Positions 47,772-61,202 of a stretch of DNA of 64,000 bases are shown piece by piece. Under the pieces are notes generated by a model. The model was not told the DNA's origin. It was given only the letters and a program-made list of their open reading frames with translations, and searched no databases. Both the position numbers and the translations under genes were made by a program. Where the stretch lies: the NCBI GenBank assembly GCA_035048485.1, contig CM068590.1, positions 18,464,774 to 18,528,773 of the forward strand, given 5' to 3'. Source of the stretch: Pteria penguin. Lineage: Eukaryota > Mollusca > Bivalvia > Pterioida > Pteriidae. The stretch's first letter is position 1. The number at the start of each line of letters is the position of its first letter.

Positions 47772-50169
47772 GATGATGGATAAATCCAAACCACAAGTCC
47801 AAAAATCATATAACCAGAGGACATACAAAATCAGTGAAAATGAAAAACAAATGGAAAATAACAAAATATGTCTACTTGAAGAGCATATGTGAACCCCTGT
47901 GCTGGATTGAGATCAGGTGCCCGGGGAGAGTGAGCATCTCCTGCTTGCTAGCAATACCCGTCACATATACCCAGTAGAAAGAGTCAGATCGTGTAAATTC
48001 CATATGTAGTTATATATGGAGAAGTCGAAGTAGGTAACCTTCTAGTATAGAAGGTGTCAAATCTGTGTAAAATGATCGGAATCGGTCTCAATCCAGAATA
48101 TCATTTAAAAGTCTAGATAACGAGATATCATATGGAGTAATAAGAGTCTCGTAACGACCATAGAATTTCCTCAGTGACGTTGCTAGTCTAGCACATATAT
48201 AACCTTGGTTGAGCAGCTTTACTGAAAGTCGCCTAGCCCTCAGAACAAAGTCACTGTAATTTGAACATGCTCTGGAATAACGTATTAACTGAGATATGAA
48301 TACGCCGTATGCGGGCGATGATGGAATGTTGCTACTTAGGAAAGTTTGTGATAGCGAAATTGAAATCGTCACGTTTGTCATAGAGTGAGGTGTTCAACTG
48401 ACCATTAATGTCTAAAGACAACATAATATCTAAATACGAAGTAGAATTACTACTTTCTGTGGTTTCTTTGACCTCAAGTTCACTTGGATAGATGATGCTA
48501 AGGTAATCCGCGAATGAAGGATTATTGATTGAAAGCAAGTCATCTATATATCTGTAAGTAAAATTGAAGCCAAGAGCCAATTGGTTTTTTCCTTGCGAAA
48601 GCAAAGACTGAATGAATTCAGCTTCGTATGAGTAAAGGAATATGTCAGTCAGAAGCGGAGCACAGTTAGTGCCCATTGGAATGCCGACAATTTGTTGAAA
48701 AACCTTACCTCCAAACACCACAAAAATGTTATCGATAAGAAAGTTCATCTGGATGACAGCTTTTTCAGTGTATTTATTTTTGGAATCAGAATTTTCCCTA
48801 ACAAAGTAAGTTTTATCGTGGTCTATTACTATATATTTGAATTTGCGGCTTCCATTTTTACTAGTAAATGCATTTTGAATAATTTCCGTTAATCTGTCTT
48901 TTAATTTCTGATGAGGGATCGTTGTGTAAAGAGTCGAAAAGTCAAAAGACTTGATAGAGTGAATTTTAGTAAAACTTTTTGATTTTAGATTTTCTAACAA
49001 CTCTTTTAAATTTTTAAGGATCCACATTTGATTAATTCCACTTCTGGAATATACTGTTTCGCAATATCTATGAAGGCCAGATTTAATTTCTGATAATATT
49101 TTTGTGAGTAGCATCGATACAGATTTTGTGGAACACTTCGAGGAACCAGCGATAAAGCGTTGTTTGTAAGGATTTTTGTGCATTTTTGGAATGCAGTACA
49201 AATATGGAAGTTCTAAATTTAATTTATTTGAATCAATACCAAACGTATTGAGGACAGATTTATGATTCTCGAGTACTTCCGAAACCGAAAAGTTCGTGAG
49301 AGTATAAGTAGGATTTCCTGGAGCTGAATTTAATCCCAATTCTTTCACTAGGCTGTCAAAGTAATATTTCTTACAAGTAAATGTATAATTATTGGATGCT
49401 TGATCTGCTGGTGTAATGATATAATGTTCTTGGAGGAAGGTAAGTTCTCTGACAACATCAGGATCTTTAAAAATAGATTCGAATCTGGTGTTTACAGAAC
49501 ATTGTAATTTTTGATCTTAGCAGTACTGCAATAGATTTTATCCATTCCGAAAGAGTGTCGATCTGTACTTCCTCTCTTTTTGCCCATCGTGTGGCATATT
49601 CCTCGCAGCAGTTCATAATATTCTCAAAATTTTGGCTCCATGTGAATGATCTGGGTTCTCTGTATTTTGGACCTTTAAGTAAAAGTTCTCTTAATTTAGT
49701 GTTTTTAACAATATCGAGATCACCAGTAACGACATGGCCACAAGGAGAATATACAAAATTAGATGAGGAACATGCACACGATTGAGGATGGCATGCAGAA
49801 TTGCTAAGATCAAGACACTGTAGAAACCCTTTGTAATTATAGATTTTGGATGCAACTGATGGCGTATAGCTATGGGAAATACATGGCGGATCTTTGTTTT
49901 TGAAATATGGAGGTATTTTCTCTAAAATAGACTTATGATTTAAAATTTGGCCAAAATTTAAATAATCAATGCCTTTATTTCCAAATTTAATTTTGATGAA
50001 AGGGCGAGTAGAGTTTTCCATAGGAATATCTGACTTGACTGGACGAAAAAGTCTAGCGGTCGATATGTCCATAATAATTCCATCTAGTCTATACTCTGCA
50101 GAGCTTATATCAGTAAATATACGGTGTCTGGACGATACGTACAACTCGTGTAATTTTCTCAGTGAAAAA
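47772..50169 (-). pseudogene. Penelope-like reverse transcriptase fragment (second copy)
   Basis: Closely related to the element at 16,859-19,582, including the 3' untranslated region with the core repeat (47,905-47,975). It is truncated on the 5' side at the position of residue 130 of the other copy. It has a 5-bp deletion near 48,338 and an 8-bp deletion near 49,508, each shifting the frame, plus an in-frame one-codon loss near 48,750. The catalytic YRYIDDLL motif is kept. Filler of about 30 bp joins it to locus copy B at 50,200. Confidence 0.9.
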
Positions 50170-50199
50170 TTATAAATTATTTTCTCACTATAGGCAAAG

Positions 50200-52128
50200 A
50201 TCATAGGAAAACAAACAACCAAAAAGATTTGACTTAGAAACTGAAGACAAATCCCGATGGGTATCACTCATTCAAGTCACTTGTCTTAATCAATCTCAGC
50301 GTTTGTGAATGAACCCCATCTAGAACTGTCTTCCGTGACATGTGATATCAGATTTTCGTTTTACTGTCTTATCCTAATATAACGACACCAATGAGTTAAG
50401 AAGAACTTTCCTATTGTAAAAAGGTTATCATAACCTCTAATCTGAACTTTCCTACTGTAAAAAGGTTATCATAACCTGTAATCTGAACTTGGCCGGCTCT
50501 ACTATCGCATGTTAATATTACGACTGTATGACGTTGAAGAAAACCATAGAAACATAACATGACGTCATTGTGATGTCACAACGGCTTGTTGCATTATGTG
50601 AAGAAATTTTGAAAGTCGGTTGTTTTCTACTTTTACATAAGGAATGCTGTCAATATTTTCGAATTTTCATTTTAGATATGATTGGTAGATTTTAACATAT
50701 ATAAAATATCAATTTAATAGAACAATTCCTGTTTAATGACATTGTTCGGCAATTTCATTTCAATATTTATGCATTAAAAGGCCTCTTTTAAGTTTGTTAG
50801 CGTAGGAATAATTATAATTAATTATTAACAGATTTCCATTAATTATTAATAAAACTGTTTGCCAATGTCGGCCACGGTCCCTTGAGCTTTTTTTTAAAGT
50901 TCATTAATAGTTTTACATGTGCTATGAGCAATTTTAGGTGAAAGACCAACCATTTTTATAACATCTCTCCCAGAATGTACAATATAATAGAATGGTGCCA
51001 CATAATAAAGTATGGCCGTTTTATAAGCCATTTGGCAAATCATTAAAATGCATGTCATGAGCGAATATTGTAATAACAATTAGATTTCACGTAGTCTTCC
51101 ATAATTACGCAGTGAGAGTGATCTCCAGTCTAGTCATTGGTATTTCTACAGATACACCAGTGTTTTACCCCTGAACATTGGGACACGACATCAGATAAGT
51201 GTCTTCCCTTAGTCAAGTCTGGGGCCAATCCTCTGATTGTGGTAATGGAAAAATCTGTCCTCAAACACTTAACAATGGCCGCCAGTTAAGGAAAACTGAT
51301 TCTGTTTTGAAGTTAAACATTATAAAATCGAAACAAGCTTACCATTCTTCAACTGTACATTCACTAGTTGTAAAGTGGGCTTATCCCGAAAATTTCCTCA
51401 TTATTGTCAGCATAGCAGAAAAATGAATAAATACAAACTTAATACAAAGTGTTTATTAAATCTTATTAATAAGATAAGATTGTTCAGTCAGTTCGTTTCA
51501 AATTCATTAACATTGCTTTCAGAGGTGTTAAATGCAGAGTTCAAGAAGACAATGTTCAAAACATCCGACCTTAATCCTTTTTGATATTGAGGCTTCTGAC
51601 TACGACAAACATTATCATTAAATAATCAAGAACACAAGTGTATTACTATCAAAGGTTTTCGTGATATGTTTGATGTGCTTGATCTTGGAAAGTTTGTGAC
51701 GACTTTTTTTATGTAATCGGGTAACATGCTTTCTATTCTGTTCTAAAAACATGAAAGTAAAGTATTCAGATAAGTGGTGGCCGTTAACCAGGAAAAAAAC
51801 ATTACAAAACAAAATCGGGAACAGAAACAATGTTCCACAGTGGATATTCACGGACCTTTGAAATTCAAAGTTGAGACCAGCTGCCCGGGAGGAGTGAACG
51901 TCTCTTGTTTCGCTCACCACAGCCGCCTTGAATGTCTTTATATACAGACGAAACAAATATAATTCTGCATTGTATACATACTTGAATGTGAACAAAAACT
52001 GTGAAGAAAGTGCTACAGCTACACAACAGCAGGAAAACGTGTATGATAACACTTAAGCCAAACGCTCCACGGGGAACTTTTGATGATTGACTCCATTATA
52101 ACCCATTGCTAAAGAACGATTGACTCCA
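50200..52128. other. Gene-free 3' flank of receptor copy B
   Basis: Matches 2,204-4,320. Compared with copy A it lacks a segment around 2,550-2,890 and has a local duplication of CTTTCCTACTGTAAAAAGGT (near 50,407 and 50,447). A core repeat lies at 51,865-51,950. Confidence 0.5.
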
Positions 52129-54224
52129 TTATAACTCATTGTAGTAGATTTCATTTTTGACCAGATGAATATAATCAGCATTTGTCCCTCCGATGTTTGT
52201 TGTGTGACCATTCGAGATGGTACTGTGAAGGGTTTCGCCCGGTATAGCATTAACACTATCTCCTATTTGAGATGAAGTAGGTACAAAATTGCCGTCCTTT
52301 TCGATCTGTGGTCTGGTGCACCCAGTCGGGAATGTATAATGATGACTGCCGAAAGTAGCTGGAGTAGGTACCAGATAACCGTCCATGTCGACATGTGACC
52401 CTGTGCGCTCATTCGATAATGTGTAATGATGAATACCTTCAGTGGATGGAGTATGCCCGCTGCTATTTCTCTGATTTATGTATGCATTGTGGTCATGGTT
52501 GATGTTTGATTGATAAGCTGGGACAGCATAACCGTGTTCATAAGTCGGTGAATCACGTCCAAATAACTGCTTTTCATTTTGTGCAGTTGGTTTCTGCTAC
52601 AATAATAAAATATTATATTATGAACAAAATAGTATAAGGTTATGAACACAATAGTATAATGTTTGAAACACAATAGTAAAATGTAATGAACACAATAATA
52701 TTATGCAAAACAATGAATAAGAATCCGACAGAATGAATAATTAGACTGCAATAGCAACGGTTGGTTATTGTTAACTATTGATATTGGCATATACATGTAT
52801 AATAAAACAGTATAATCAATTTCTCATACTTGACAAGAAACCCGATATGATCGAAATCCACAATACCATAGTCAAATAAATCACAACAATATTGAATTGT
52901 AATACAGTTGTAGTTCCAACTTAGTATGGTCAATTGAAGCAACACCGTCCCTTAATTGGTGTAGTTAACCCGTTTACAGGCCCAAAATCCAACCCACCAC
53001 AAAAGCATTCCAATCAAACAACATATTTAAAAATTACAATCTACCTCATGGTGAACAAGGACTAACAAGTAACTATAAAAGAGAGGTTATAAGAATATAA
53101 ACACAAATAGTATTATAGAATACATCTTTCGTATAAAATGTATACTGACATTGACATGAGCCACCCAAGTTCTTACTGTCTAAAAGCGAGTTAAGGCCTG
53201 TCCCCTCCCTTCACTGTAAGAATTAAAACACTGTAGAAAGTATAACCGCACTTATCAGTAAATCTGCAGCAAAATAAAGATTAATAATACGTAGTATGCA
53301 AGACAGTTGAACATAAACTATTACAAATATTTGGGATGCAGGGTTTATACTACGTATTGTTTGAATGTGTCTGATAAACAGTATTCTACAATATTAACAC
53401 CCTTTCTATCAAACTGCCCGACTTTATTCTGGAAGCCACCGGGACCAAGTGTGCAGCTGTTTCGATGTCGGATTAAAGCACATTCTAAAATATATAAACA
53501 AGTACCTTATGATGAGTGCAACAGTCAGTGTAATCACTACGACGACAAGAACACCACCAAGACTGCTGCTCACGAGTACACAGGAACTTACACCCATACT
53601 GGATACTGGTGAAGATTCATCTATGATAAAGATACAAAAAGACGATAACAACGGAAAGTGTATTACTCTGGGACTCGCACAAACGTATTTCTATAGAATC
53701 AGGGATGTGACACTTGATAGCCAGAAGGAGTGACCGTCTCCTGTTCTGCTTGCCACACTTGCCATGAATGCCAAAACTACACAGACGAACCCCTTAACAC
53801 CGCACAAATGAGGTGGTTGTTGATTAAAACTGTATTCAAAGTGTCAAAACTTACATAACACCAGAATAGTATGTATGTTATCATACTGAAGTGAACTCTC
53901 CGCAGGGATTTTACGACCTTCACACTGCAATGGCGGAAAGTGCAATAATAATATAAAATATGTAGAAAGAGATGCAGTATCACTATGGTACTCTTTACAA
54001 AGGACATTTATTACTGAAGATAATAATTGGATAATTATGTAATACATTATCCAAAAGAAAAAATCTTTCATCTATCTTTTATTTTTATAGCCGCTTGACA
54101 TAGCTACATTTCTTAAAATGTGACTAGAACTCGAAAGGTATAACGAAACCAATTCTCAAGTGTCGACTAAAAGAAGTCCATGAATGTGGTAAGAGCTCGT
54201 GAAATCATAACCTCTTGTGTAACC

Positions 54225-54415
54225 GCAGGTGCCCGGGAGGAGTAATCGTCCCCTGGCTATATGCAACAACCATCGCAAAAGTCTGCAATAACTTTTTAAG
54301 TCGAGGAAGTAAATACATAAATATACACATATGAGCACATGAAGCAGACAAGAACACAGTCAAATTTTCCTATTCAAGGCATGGGATGTTGTTTAACTGA
54401 ATTTCTGGCTTCAAA
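54225..54415 (-). repeat. Truncated dispersed element with core repeat
   Basis: Counterpart of 6,740-6,930; the outer part present in copy A (6,620-6,735) is missing. Confidence 0.6.
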
Positions 54416-54774
54416 AAAAAAAAAAAAAAAAGAAAATAAATAAAAAAATAAATAAATTAATTAAAAAAAAATATGACGTTCATGATAATAAATAATGCCA
54501 TTTCTGTCCCTCCAACATACCAGAATGCTTTGTTATTTCATATCCGATATGAGTTATTACTGCCCGTTCCCACTTACTGATATTCAATGTTGCACTGTTC
54601 CGTTTTTTTGGTGGTTGGGTTCTTGAAGACAGGAACAAAACCGTAAAAGGTGATACAAATCCTTCTTCTGTAAGTAAAGAGAAGAATTTCATTGATGTAT
54701 CACATCACTTCAGTTTAAGGGTAATGCATTGTTCCGATGTATAGAAGTTCTTTTATTTAGTTTGATATAACTAA

Positions 54775-55835
54775 ATCAAGATTTGTAGTCTGTGGGGTAT
54801 TAGGTACTTCACATCAAGATTTGTAGTTTGTGGGATATTAGGTACGTTACATCAAGATTTGTAGTTTGTGGGGTGTTAGGTACCTTACATCAAGATTTGT
54901 AGTCTGTGGGGTGTTAGGTACCTTACATCAAGATTTGTAGTTTGTGGGGTATTAGGTACCTTACATCAAGATTTGTAGTTTGTGGGGTGTTAGGTACCTT
55001 ACATCAAGATTTGTAGTTTGTGGGGTGTTAGGTACCTTACATCAAGATTTGTAGTTTGTGGGGTATTAGGTACCTCACATCAAGATTTGTAGTTTGTGGG
55101 GTGTTAGGTACTTCACATCAAGATTTGTACTTTGTGGGTTATTAGGTACCTTACATCAAGATTTGTAGTTTGTGGGGTGTTAGGTGCCTTCACATCAAGA
55201 TTTGTAGTTTGCGGGGTATTAGGTACTTCACATCAAGATTTGTAGTTTGTGGGGTATTAGGTACCTTACATCAAGATTTGTAGTTTGTGGGGTATTAGGT
55301 ACCTTACATCAAGATTTGTAGTTTGTGGGGTGTTAGGTACCTTACATCAAGATTTGTAGTTTGTGGGGTATTAGGTACCTTACATCAAGATTTGTAGTTT
55401 GTGGGGTATTAGGTACCTTACAACAAGATTTGTAGTTTGTGGGGTATTAGGTACTTTTCATCAAGATTTGTAGTTCGTGGGGTATTAGGTACTTTACATC
55501 AAGATTTGTAGTTTGTGGGGTATTATGTACCTTACATCAAGATTTGTAGTTTGTGTGGTATTATGTACCTTACATCAGGATTTGTAGTTTGTGGGGTGTT
55601 AGGTACCTTCACATCAAGATTTGTAGTTTGTGGGGTGTTTGGTACCTCACATCAAGATTTGTAGTTTGTGGGGTGTTAGATGACTAACACCAAGATTTGT
55701 AGTTTGTGGGGTGTTAGGTGCCTTCACATCAAGATTTGTAGTTTGTGGGGTATTAGGTACCTTACATTAAGATTTGTAGTTTGTGGGTGTTAGATGACTA
55801 ACATCAAGATTTGTAGTTTGTGGGGTATTAGGTGA
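54775..55835. repeat. 38-bp minisatellite, about 28 units
   Basis: Same unit and same intron as 7,249-8,512, but with a different order of variants and no 190-bp higher-order block. Confidence 0.95.
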
Positions 55836-55939
55836 TTTGAAACTCGTGTACGTTTAGATCTACAGAAGAAATGGAGTGTTAAAATGTTCTGTAGACTTAA
55901 TGTGTTTTGACATTGAATGGTCAATGTATTTCACAATAG

Positions 55940-56125
55940 ACGATCTTCATATTTTATAAGATATAAGCGGCCCAAGACCCGACATGTTTTTGCAAGGGTT
56001 TTCATTTTGATGTAAAGAACTAAATAGTGACGTCACAAGTATTAGCAATAATTTTAAAATAAAAAAAAAAAAGAGTTGCATGTCGGGTCTTGGGCCGCTT
56101 ATATCATGTAAAATATGAAGATCGT
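55940..56125. mobile_element. Fold-back MITE, copy B
   Basis: Counterpart of 8,615-8,804 with arms ACGATCTTCATATTTTATAA and TTACATGATATAAGCGGCCC in the reverse complement; slightly shorter A-rich interior. Confidence 0.85.
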
Positions 56126-56731
56126 CTGTTATTTTCATGTTTTTTTCCTGTAACTTGAGATTCTTTATTTAGAAAATATTCAAGATCGAACCATTGTGAT
56201 TTTTAATGATCTCTTCCATCATTTTTAAATTAACTTTTAATGAACTAATCATCTAAATATTATTAACGTGCAATGCTAAAAATATTAACGATGAACAAGT
56301 CTTTAACAGAATAATTCATGAAAATGACTTATCTTTATCCATTTTTCTAGCAGAGCTAATGTTCTTTACAGACTGCCGCTCGGTGTCTTAGTACTTTACT
56401 TACTGACACATTGGAACTGTTTTTCAAGAGAACAGTCGATAAATGTAAACGTTGAATTAGACTGCCTAAAACCGCACATCCTGTCATAATCTTCTGAAAA
56501 AGGAATAACGTATTACTTTTAGTAAATCATGTATTATTTTAATCATACACTGCAATTAATTCGCTTATGCTATGACTGGAATGGTTTCAATAAGGTTATT
56601 TGATATAAAAAGGATATTTACAGCCATATTGAATTATTCAAAGCGAAATACATGTAAATAGTTTATTAATACATACGTCATACCCTTAAACGAAAATAGA
56701 TGCACAAGTTCAAATAACTATTGAAATTAAG

Positions 56732-56737
<6 letters not shown>

Positions 56738-56806
<69 letters not shown>
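56738..56806. repeat. (AT)n microsatellite
   Basis: About 34 AT units; copy A has only five at 9,411-9,421. Confidence 0.95.
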
Positions 56807-56812
<6 letters not shown>

Positions 56813-57264
56813 TATATAAATCACAAATCATTTAATTTGCAAAAACAGACCAGTTATCAACTAACTGCTTCGACGTAGTTAGAAAAAAGACCTACCAATT
56901 TCAAACAATACACGATAATTTGAATTAAATGGCAAAAAAAAAAAAAAAAAAAAAAAAAAATTAAAAAAAATTTCGAATTCAAAATCTGTTTGCTTCTTTA
57001 TTAGAATTTTTAACAATTATTTATATCAGGTTTGTATGGAAGAAATTAATCAGTTTGGTTGGTTGATTGGTGTTTTACGTCGCTTTCAACAACTTTTCAG
57101 TTATATCGCAACATGGAAGAAGGAGGTAACCGATATGGTGACGCAATCTAGAAAACGGGGCGCAGCAAGCCAAGCCCTTAACCAATACAGCATGTCTGCC
57201 CCAAGAAATTCATTAAAAACCAAGTACATATTGATACTAAGGAGTATGACTCCTGTGATATCTG

Positions 57265-57475
57265 ACTTCAATTCACATACGCTTTGCACCACTGTGCAAT
57301 CTTAGAACGACTATGTCCTGAAAGTACAGACCTCTTCCTTTCCTATAATATATAATAATAATATAATAATAGCACCCTTCATGACATCCACAGTTACTCA
57401 AAATGTTTGATCTCTGGTCAGCGTGGTATTAAAAATGGTAAAAAAAAAAATGGTAAAAAAAAAAAAAAATAATAA

Positions 57476-57556
<81 letters not shown>

Positions 57557-57625
57557 GAATAAGCAGATACTCAAAGTTATTTACACTTAAGAAATATACA
57601 TAGCGCATATTGATAAAGTTACTGA
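57265..57625. other. Copy-B-specific AAT-rich insertion
   Basis: Interrupts the sequence that is continuous at about 9,855 in copy A. Contains poly-A runs and an (AAT)n tract (57,466-57,552) that gives a poly-Ile shadow frame on the minus strand. Confidence 0.6.
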
Positions 57626-60600
57626 ATGTAGAGCCCATTCAATGATACTCGCCTGAAGGACAAAAGTCATTGATTACATATGCGACATTTTCACGAAGTC
57701 GTATTCGAGAAAGTAATTCGTTTAAGTTTCTTGATGTTACAGAAGCGGGAGAACAGTTGGATGTAGACGCATAAACTAAAACAAGAGAAATATGGAATCA
57801 TTTAATAAATATATAATCGTGTAGATTTATATATGTCAATAATCAGTAACCACATGTATGTGAAGGGGCCTTGACAACTTAAAAATAACATTTGTTTTAG
57901 TTGAATATATATTTTCAGTTCCCTCTCCTTGTACCTAGGCAGTGGATATCTTCCACGCTATCATACGCAGAAATGTGCCACAACACCAAGAATATGAGAT
58001 TATATTTAAACAATGAACGATCAGTGTTGTAGAAGATGTGATTTACATAGAGATGGAAAGGAGCCAGGAGGTCCAAACAAGACTAAATCTAAAAAACATT
58101 AGGCTATGAAATCATCGTACAGCCATAAGAGTTCAGTTCTTTTCAAGGTATATCAAAGTACAGATGTATTAGTGGCTGTCATGGGATCACTAATCCTATG
58201 GAAAGGGACAAAATCTCTGTATCTGTATAACGTTAGCAATACAAATAAATTAAGCAGAAAATATCCGTTATTCTTGTTCAATTGTCTAACATAAGTTAAT
58301 TTCCAGCATGTCAGAACTGTAGATATACGAAATAACCGATGCGATGTCATTTTTGAGAGAAAGGATATTGGGGACGTTTGGGAGTTAAATGTGACATATC
58401 TTTGTAATATCTTTGCCCGATGGCATGAAGAAGGGGAATTCAGTTTGGGTTTTTTTCTCACTTTGTTCTTGCTTTCGGCATCAACATAACATAGTACTCG
58501 GCTGTCTGGTATACAACATCTTAAAAAACATATTTCCTACGAATACCAAGTTAATACATAAATAAACAAATATAAAACAAAAATCAGACAAAGCACGCAC
58601 AAAAATTTTAAGCATATAATTTGTGGTGTGGCAACTGTATAAAATAAAAGGCTTTAACAGCCTCTTAATATAGCAGAGTAGATAATTTAGGTAAGAAATA
58701 ACTTACCATATTTGCACTACCTTCTGTACTTACTTTGCAATTTACATGTAGGGAAGGAACGTTGTACGAGTGCATTGATTTTCTCTTAACGGAAGTTAGA
58801 TGTATATTTTAATTGCTAGAGAATGTGGGAAAAAATCAACTTCCTTATACTCGGTAACTATTAAATACTCACTGCGATTATAAGCATCTTTACAAATACT
58901 TCTTGACGGTTTAACAATTATTCGCTGCTCGATATTGATCCATAAAGGTATACAGTCATCTATAACATTAATACATAAATATATAAATGATGTGTTTGAC
59001 ATGCGCCTTTTGTATGGTTTTTATTTACGCAGATTTAAAACAGAAGTATCATCTAGATTAAAAGAGAAGACAATAGGTGTGGATCTTTTGTATGATAAAT
59101 CTATTAATAGACATGTATGATAAACAACAACGTACATAATGCAAATATAAGTCACAATGTACAATATTAAAGAAACTTACTTGAACAAATACTAGTGCTT
59201 GTGTATCTTTCTATGTTGACCCAGGTGTCTTTCTGATAGACTGGATAAGGAATTCCAGCGTAGTCCATCAACATTGAATGCTGGTCTTTACAATAATTAA
59301 CAGCTTCGGCAAATCCACTCACTTCCAGCATTGCCTGTGCATGATCTATGTAATATATATTTCAGTACTTAAGTACTTTTTTAGTTTTACGCTTCTTTTT
59401 CAGGTTATTATATTTTGCTTTAAACATGCGGTGTTTAAATATTTTGTATTTTTTATTTCGGTATCCATCGCAGGCGATGCGAGACAAACAGGAGATGACA
59501 CCTCTCGGACACTATGTCATCATGAATTCTTAAGGTCCATGCATCTCTGTCATGCTGCTGCTTTATAAAGTCGATTATACTGACTATTCATTACCGTTTA
59601 CTACAGTTTTGTAAGTGCCTTAGTGTCACCGCATCAGCTACTTTCGCAACTACATGTATTTATGTATTGTTTATTAGCAATATCGATACGAGTAATACAC
59701 TCTAGATACTTACGACATCACATAATACTGAAACTCGGGATGAAAGGAAATCACGAATCATTTAGATAATAGTTTTAAATACTCTTATTCTGATCCACGT
59801 GTCCGTAACAACAAATCATATGTTTTCTTCCTCTTTTTCGTCGTTCTTCCGTTAACAACTTTTATTAATGTCTCTACTTTATTTACATAATTTAACAATT
59901 TGACACTATATATATAATATAATGAAAAAAAAAAGAAAGAAGAAATAAAAATCCCTTCAGAATTAGAGGTTTTACCGTTGTTACTAACACAATATGCAAT
60001 CGAACTTCGATCACTCGAAGTGCACAGGATCGTCAAAATCACTTCGAGTTCCGTTAGGCTCCAGTTTTCGAAGTTTTAGAATGATACTAAAAATATGTCC
60101 ATATAAAGGCGAATTCAAGCTTTTCTATTAATTTTTGACTGTAATTAAAAGAATTATATAACTTTACAAGTATTTATGTCATTTTAATTACATATTTAGA
60201 TCATATAGGTCCAAATCACAAATGCACGGAAATTCATTCTGTTAATATAAAACATATATACCTTTTAATTTCATGCTCTAGATGGGCATTTCGACAACTT
60301 AATTCTCTTCAGTGATGCTCGTGGCCGAATGATTGGAATTCTCATAATATATAAATATTTGAAGAGCAGTGTTGAAACCAAAATGACCGAAAAGTGAACC
60401 AAAGAATCTATCTAAGGACAGAGCTATGCGTGAGGGAGATACTCCTTAGTTTTAGACTGAAAATTTGAGGTATATATTTCATGTCAGTACAAAAACACTG
60501 AAAAGTAGACCGTCAGTACAAACGCACTGAAAACTAGCCTTTGTCTTATCATTCTAACTTCATTATCAGGGGTAGATTACTTACATTTTCCTATCATAAT

Positions 60601-61050
60601 ACTGGATACAACACAAAGACAATTCCACGTCATGAACATCGTCATAAAGCTACTTCTTCTTATTTCAAACTTACTCAAACGTTAAAAATTGCTGGCAAAT
60701 CAATGATGTCAGAAGCGGAAACCGATCCTCTTCATACACATGATCTTATTTTCGATTAGCACTAACTTATATATAAATAAAGAATAAGGAAGTAAATGTA
60801 TTGTTTTGTCGTCCAACTCCGCTAACTTTAGCACAGTAATTGTGCTAATAATATTATAATACTATTCTTGTGTTATGGTAATAAAATTTATCTACATAAA
60901 AAAGAAAAAGATGGGGCTGTGATATATTAACGTGGTCATGAAGGATTGTAACTTATGGCAGTCCCTTGTCTATGCATTTATACATATACGTACTATGTAA
61001 GTAGGTACGTACACACTCACGCACATACATATATATGCATACATACATAC

Positions 61051-61052
<2 letters not shown>

Positions 61053-61086
<34 letters not shown>
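61053..61086. repeat. (GA)n microsatellite
   Basis: Counterpart of 14,948-14,979. Confidence 0.95.
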
Positions 61087-61090
<4 letters not shown>

Positions 61091-61202
61091 AATGGGGACA
61101 AAACGTAACACATGTTTTTGCTTTTTTATTTTTAAACTTTAATCATAGCACACTGACAAAAGCAATCTTAGATTGAACTGAAGTGCATTATCGTACGTAG
61201 AA

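Larger units (their letters stand above)
52129..60639 (-). pseudogene. Membrane receptor, copy B (ITAM tail out of frame)
   Basis: The six exons match copy A one to one: 60,639-60,585, 59,345-59,181, 58,959-58,873, 54,667-54,578, 53,620-53,506 and 52,596-52,129. All splice sites and exons 1-5 are intact. Exon 6 lacks seven bases near 52,541 (CTTCGTG on the plus strand in copy A). The tail shifts frame after about 18 codons and stops at 52,476, losing every YxxP motif and the terminal ITAM. The old frame is still open below the deletion (52,386-52,129) and still reads DYIHLVKNEIYYNEL, so the deletion is recent. A tail-less receptor may still be made. Exon 3 has Cys-to-Trp at its third codon pair (CIPLWINI). 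Confidence 0.7.
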
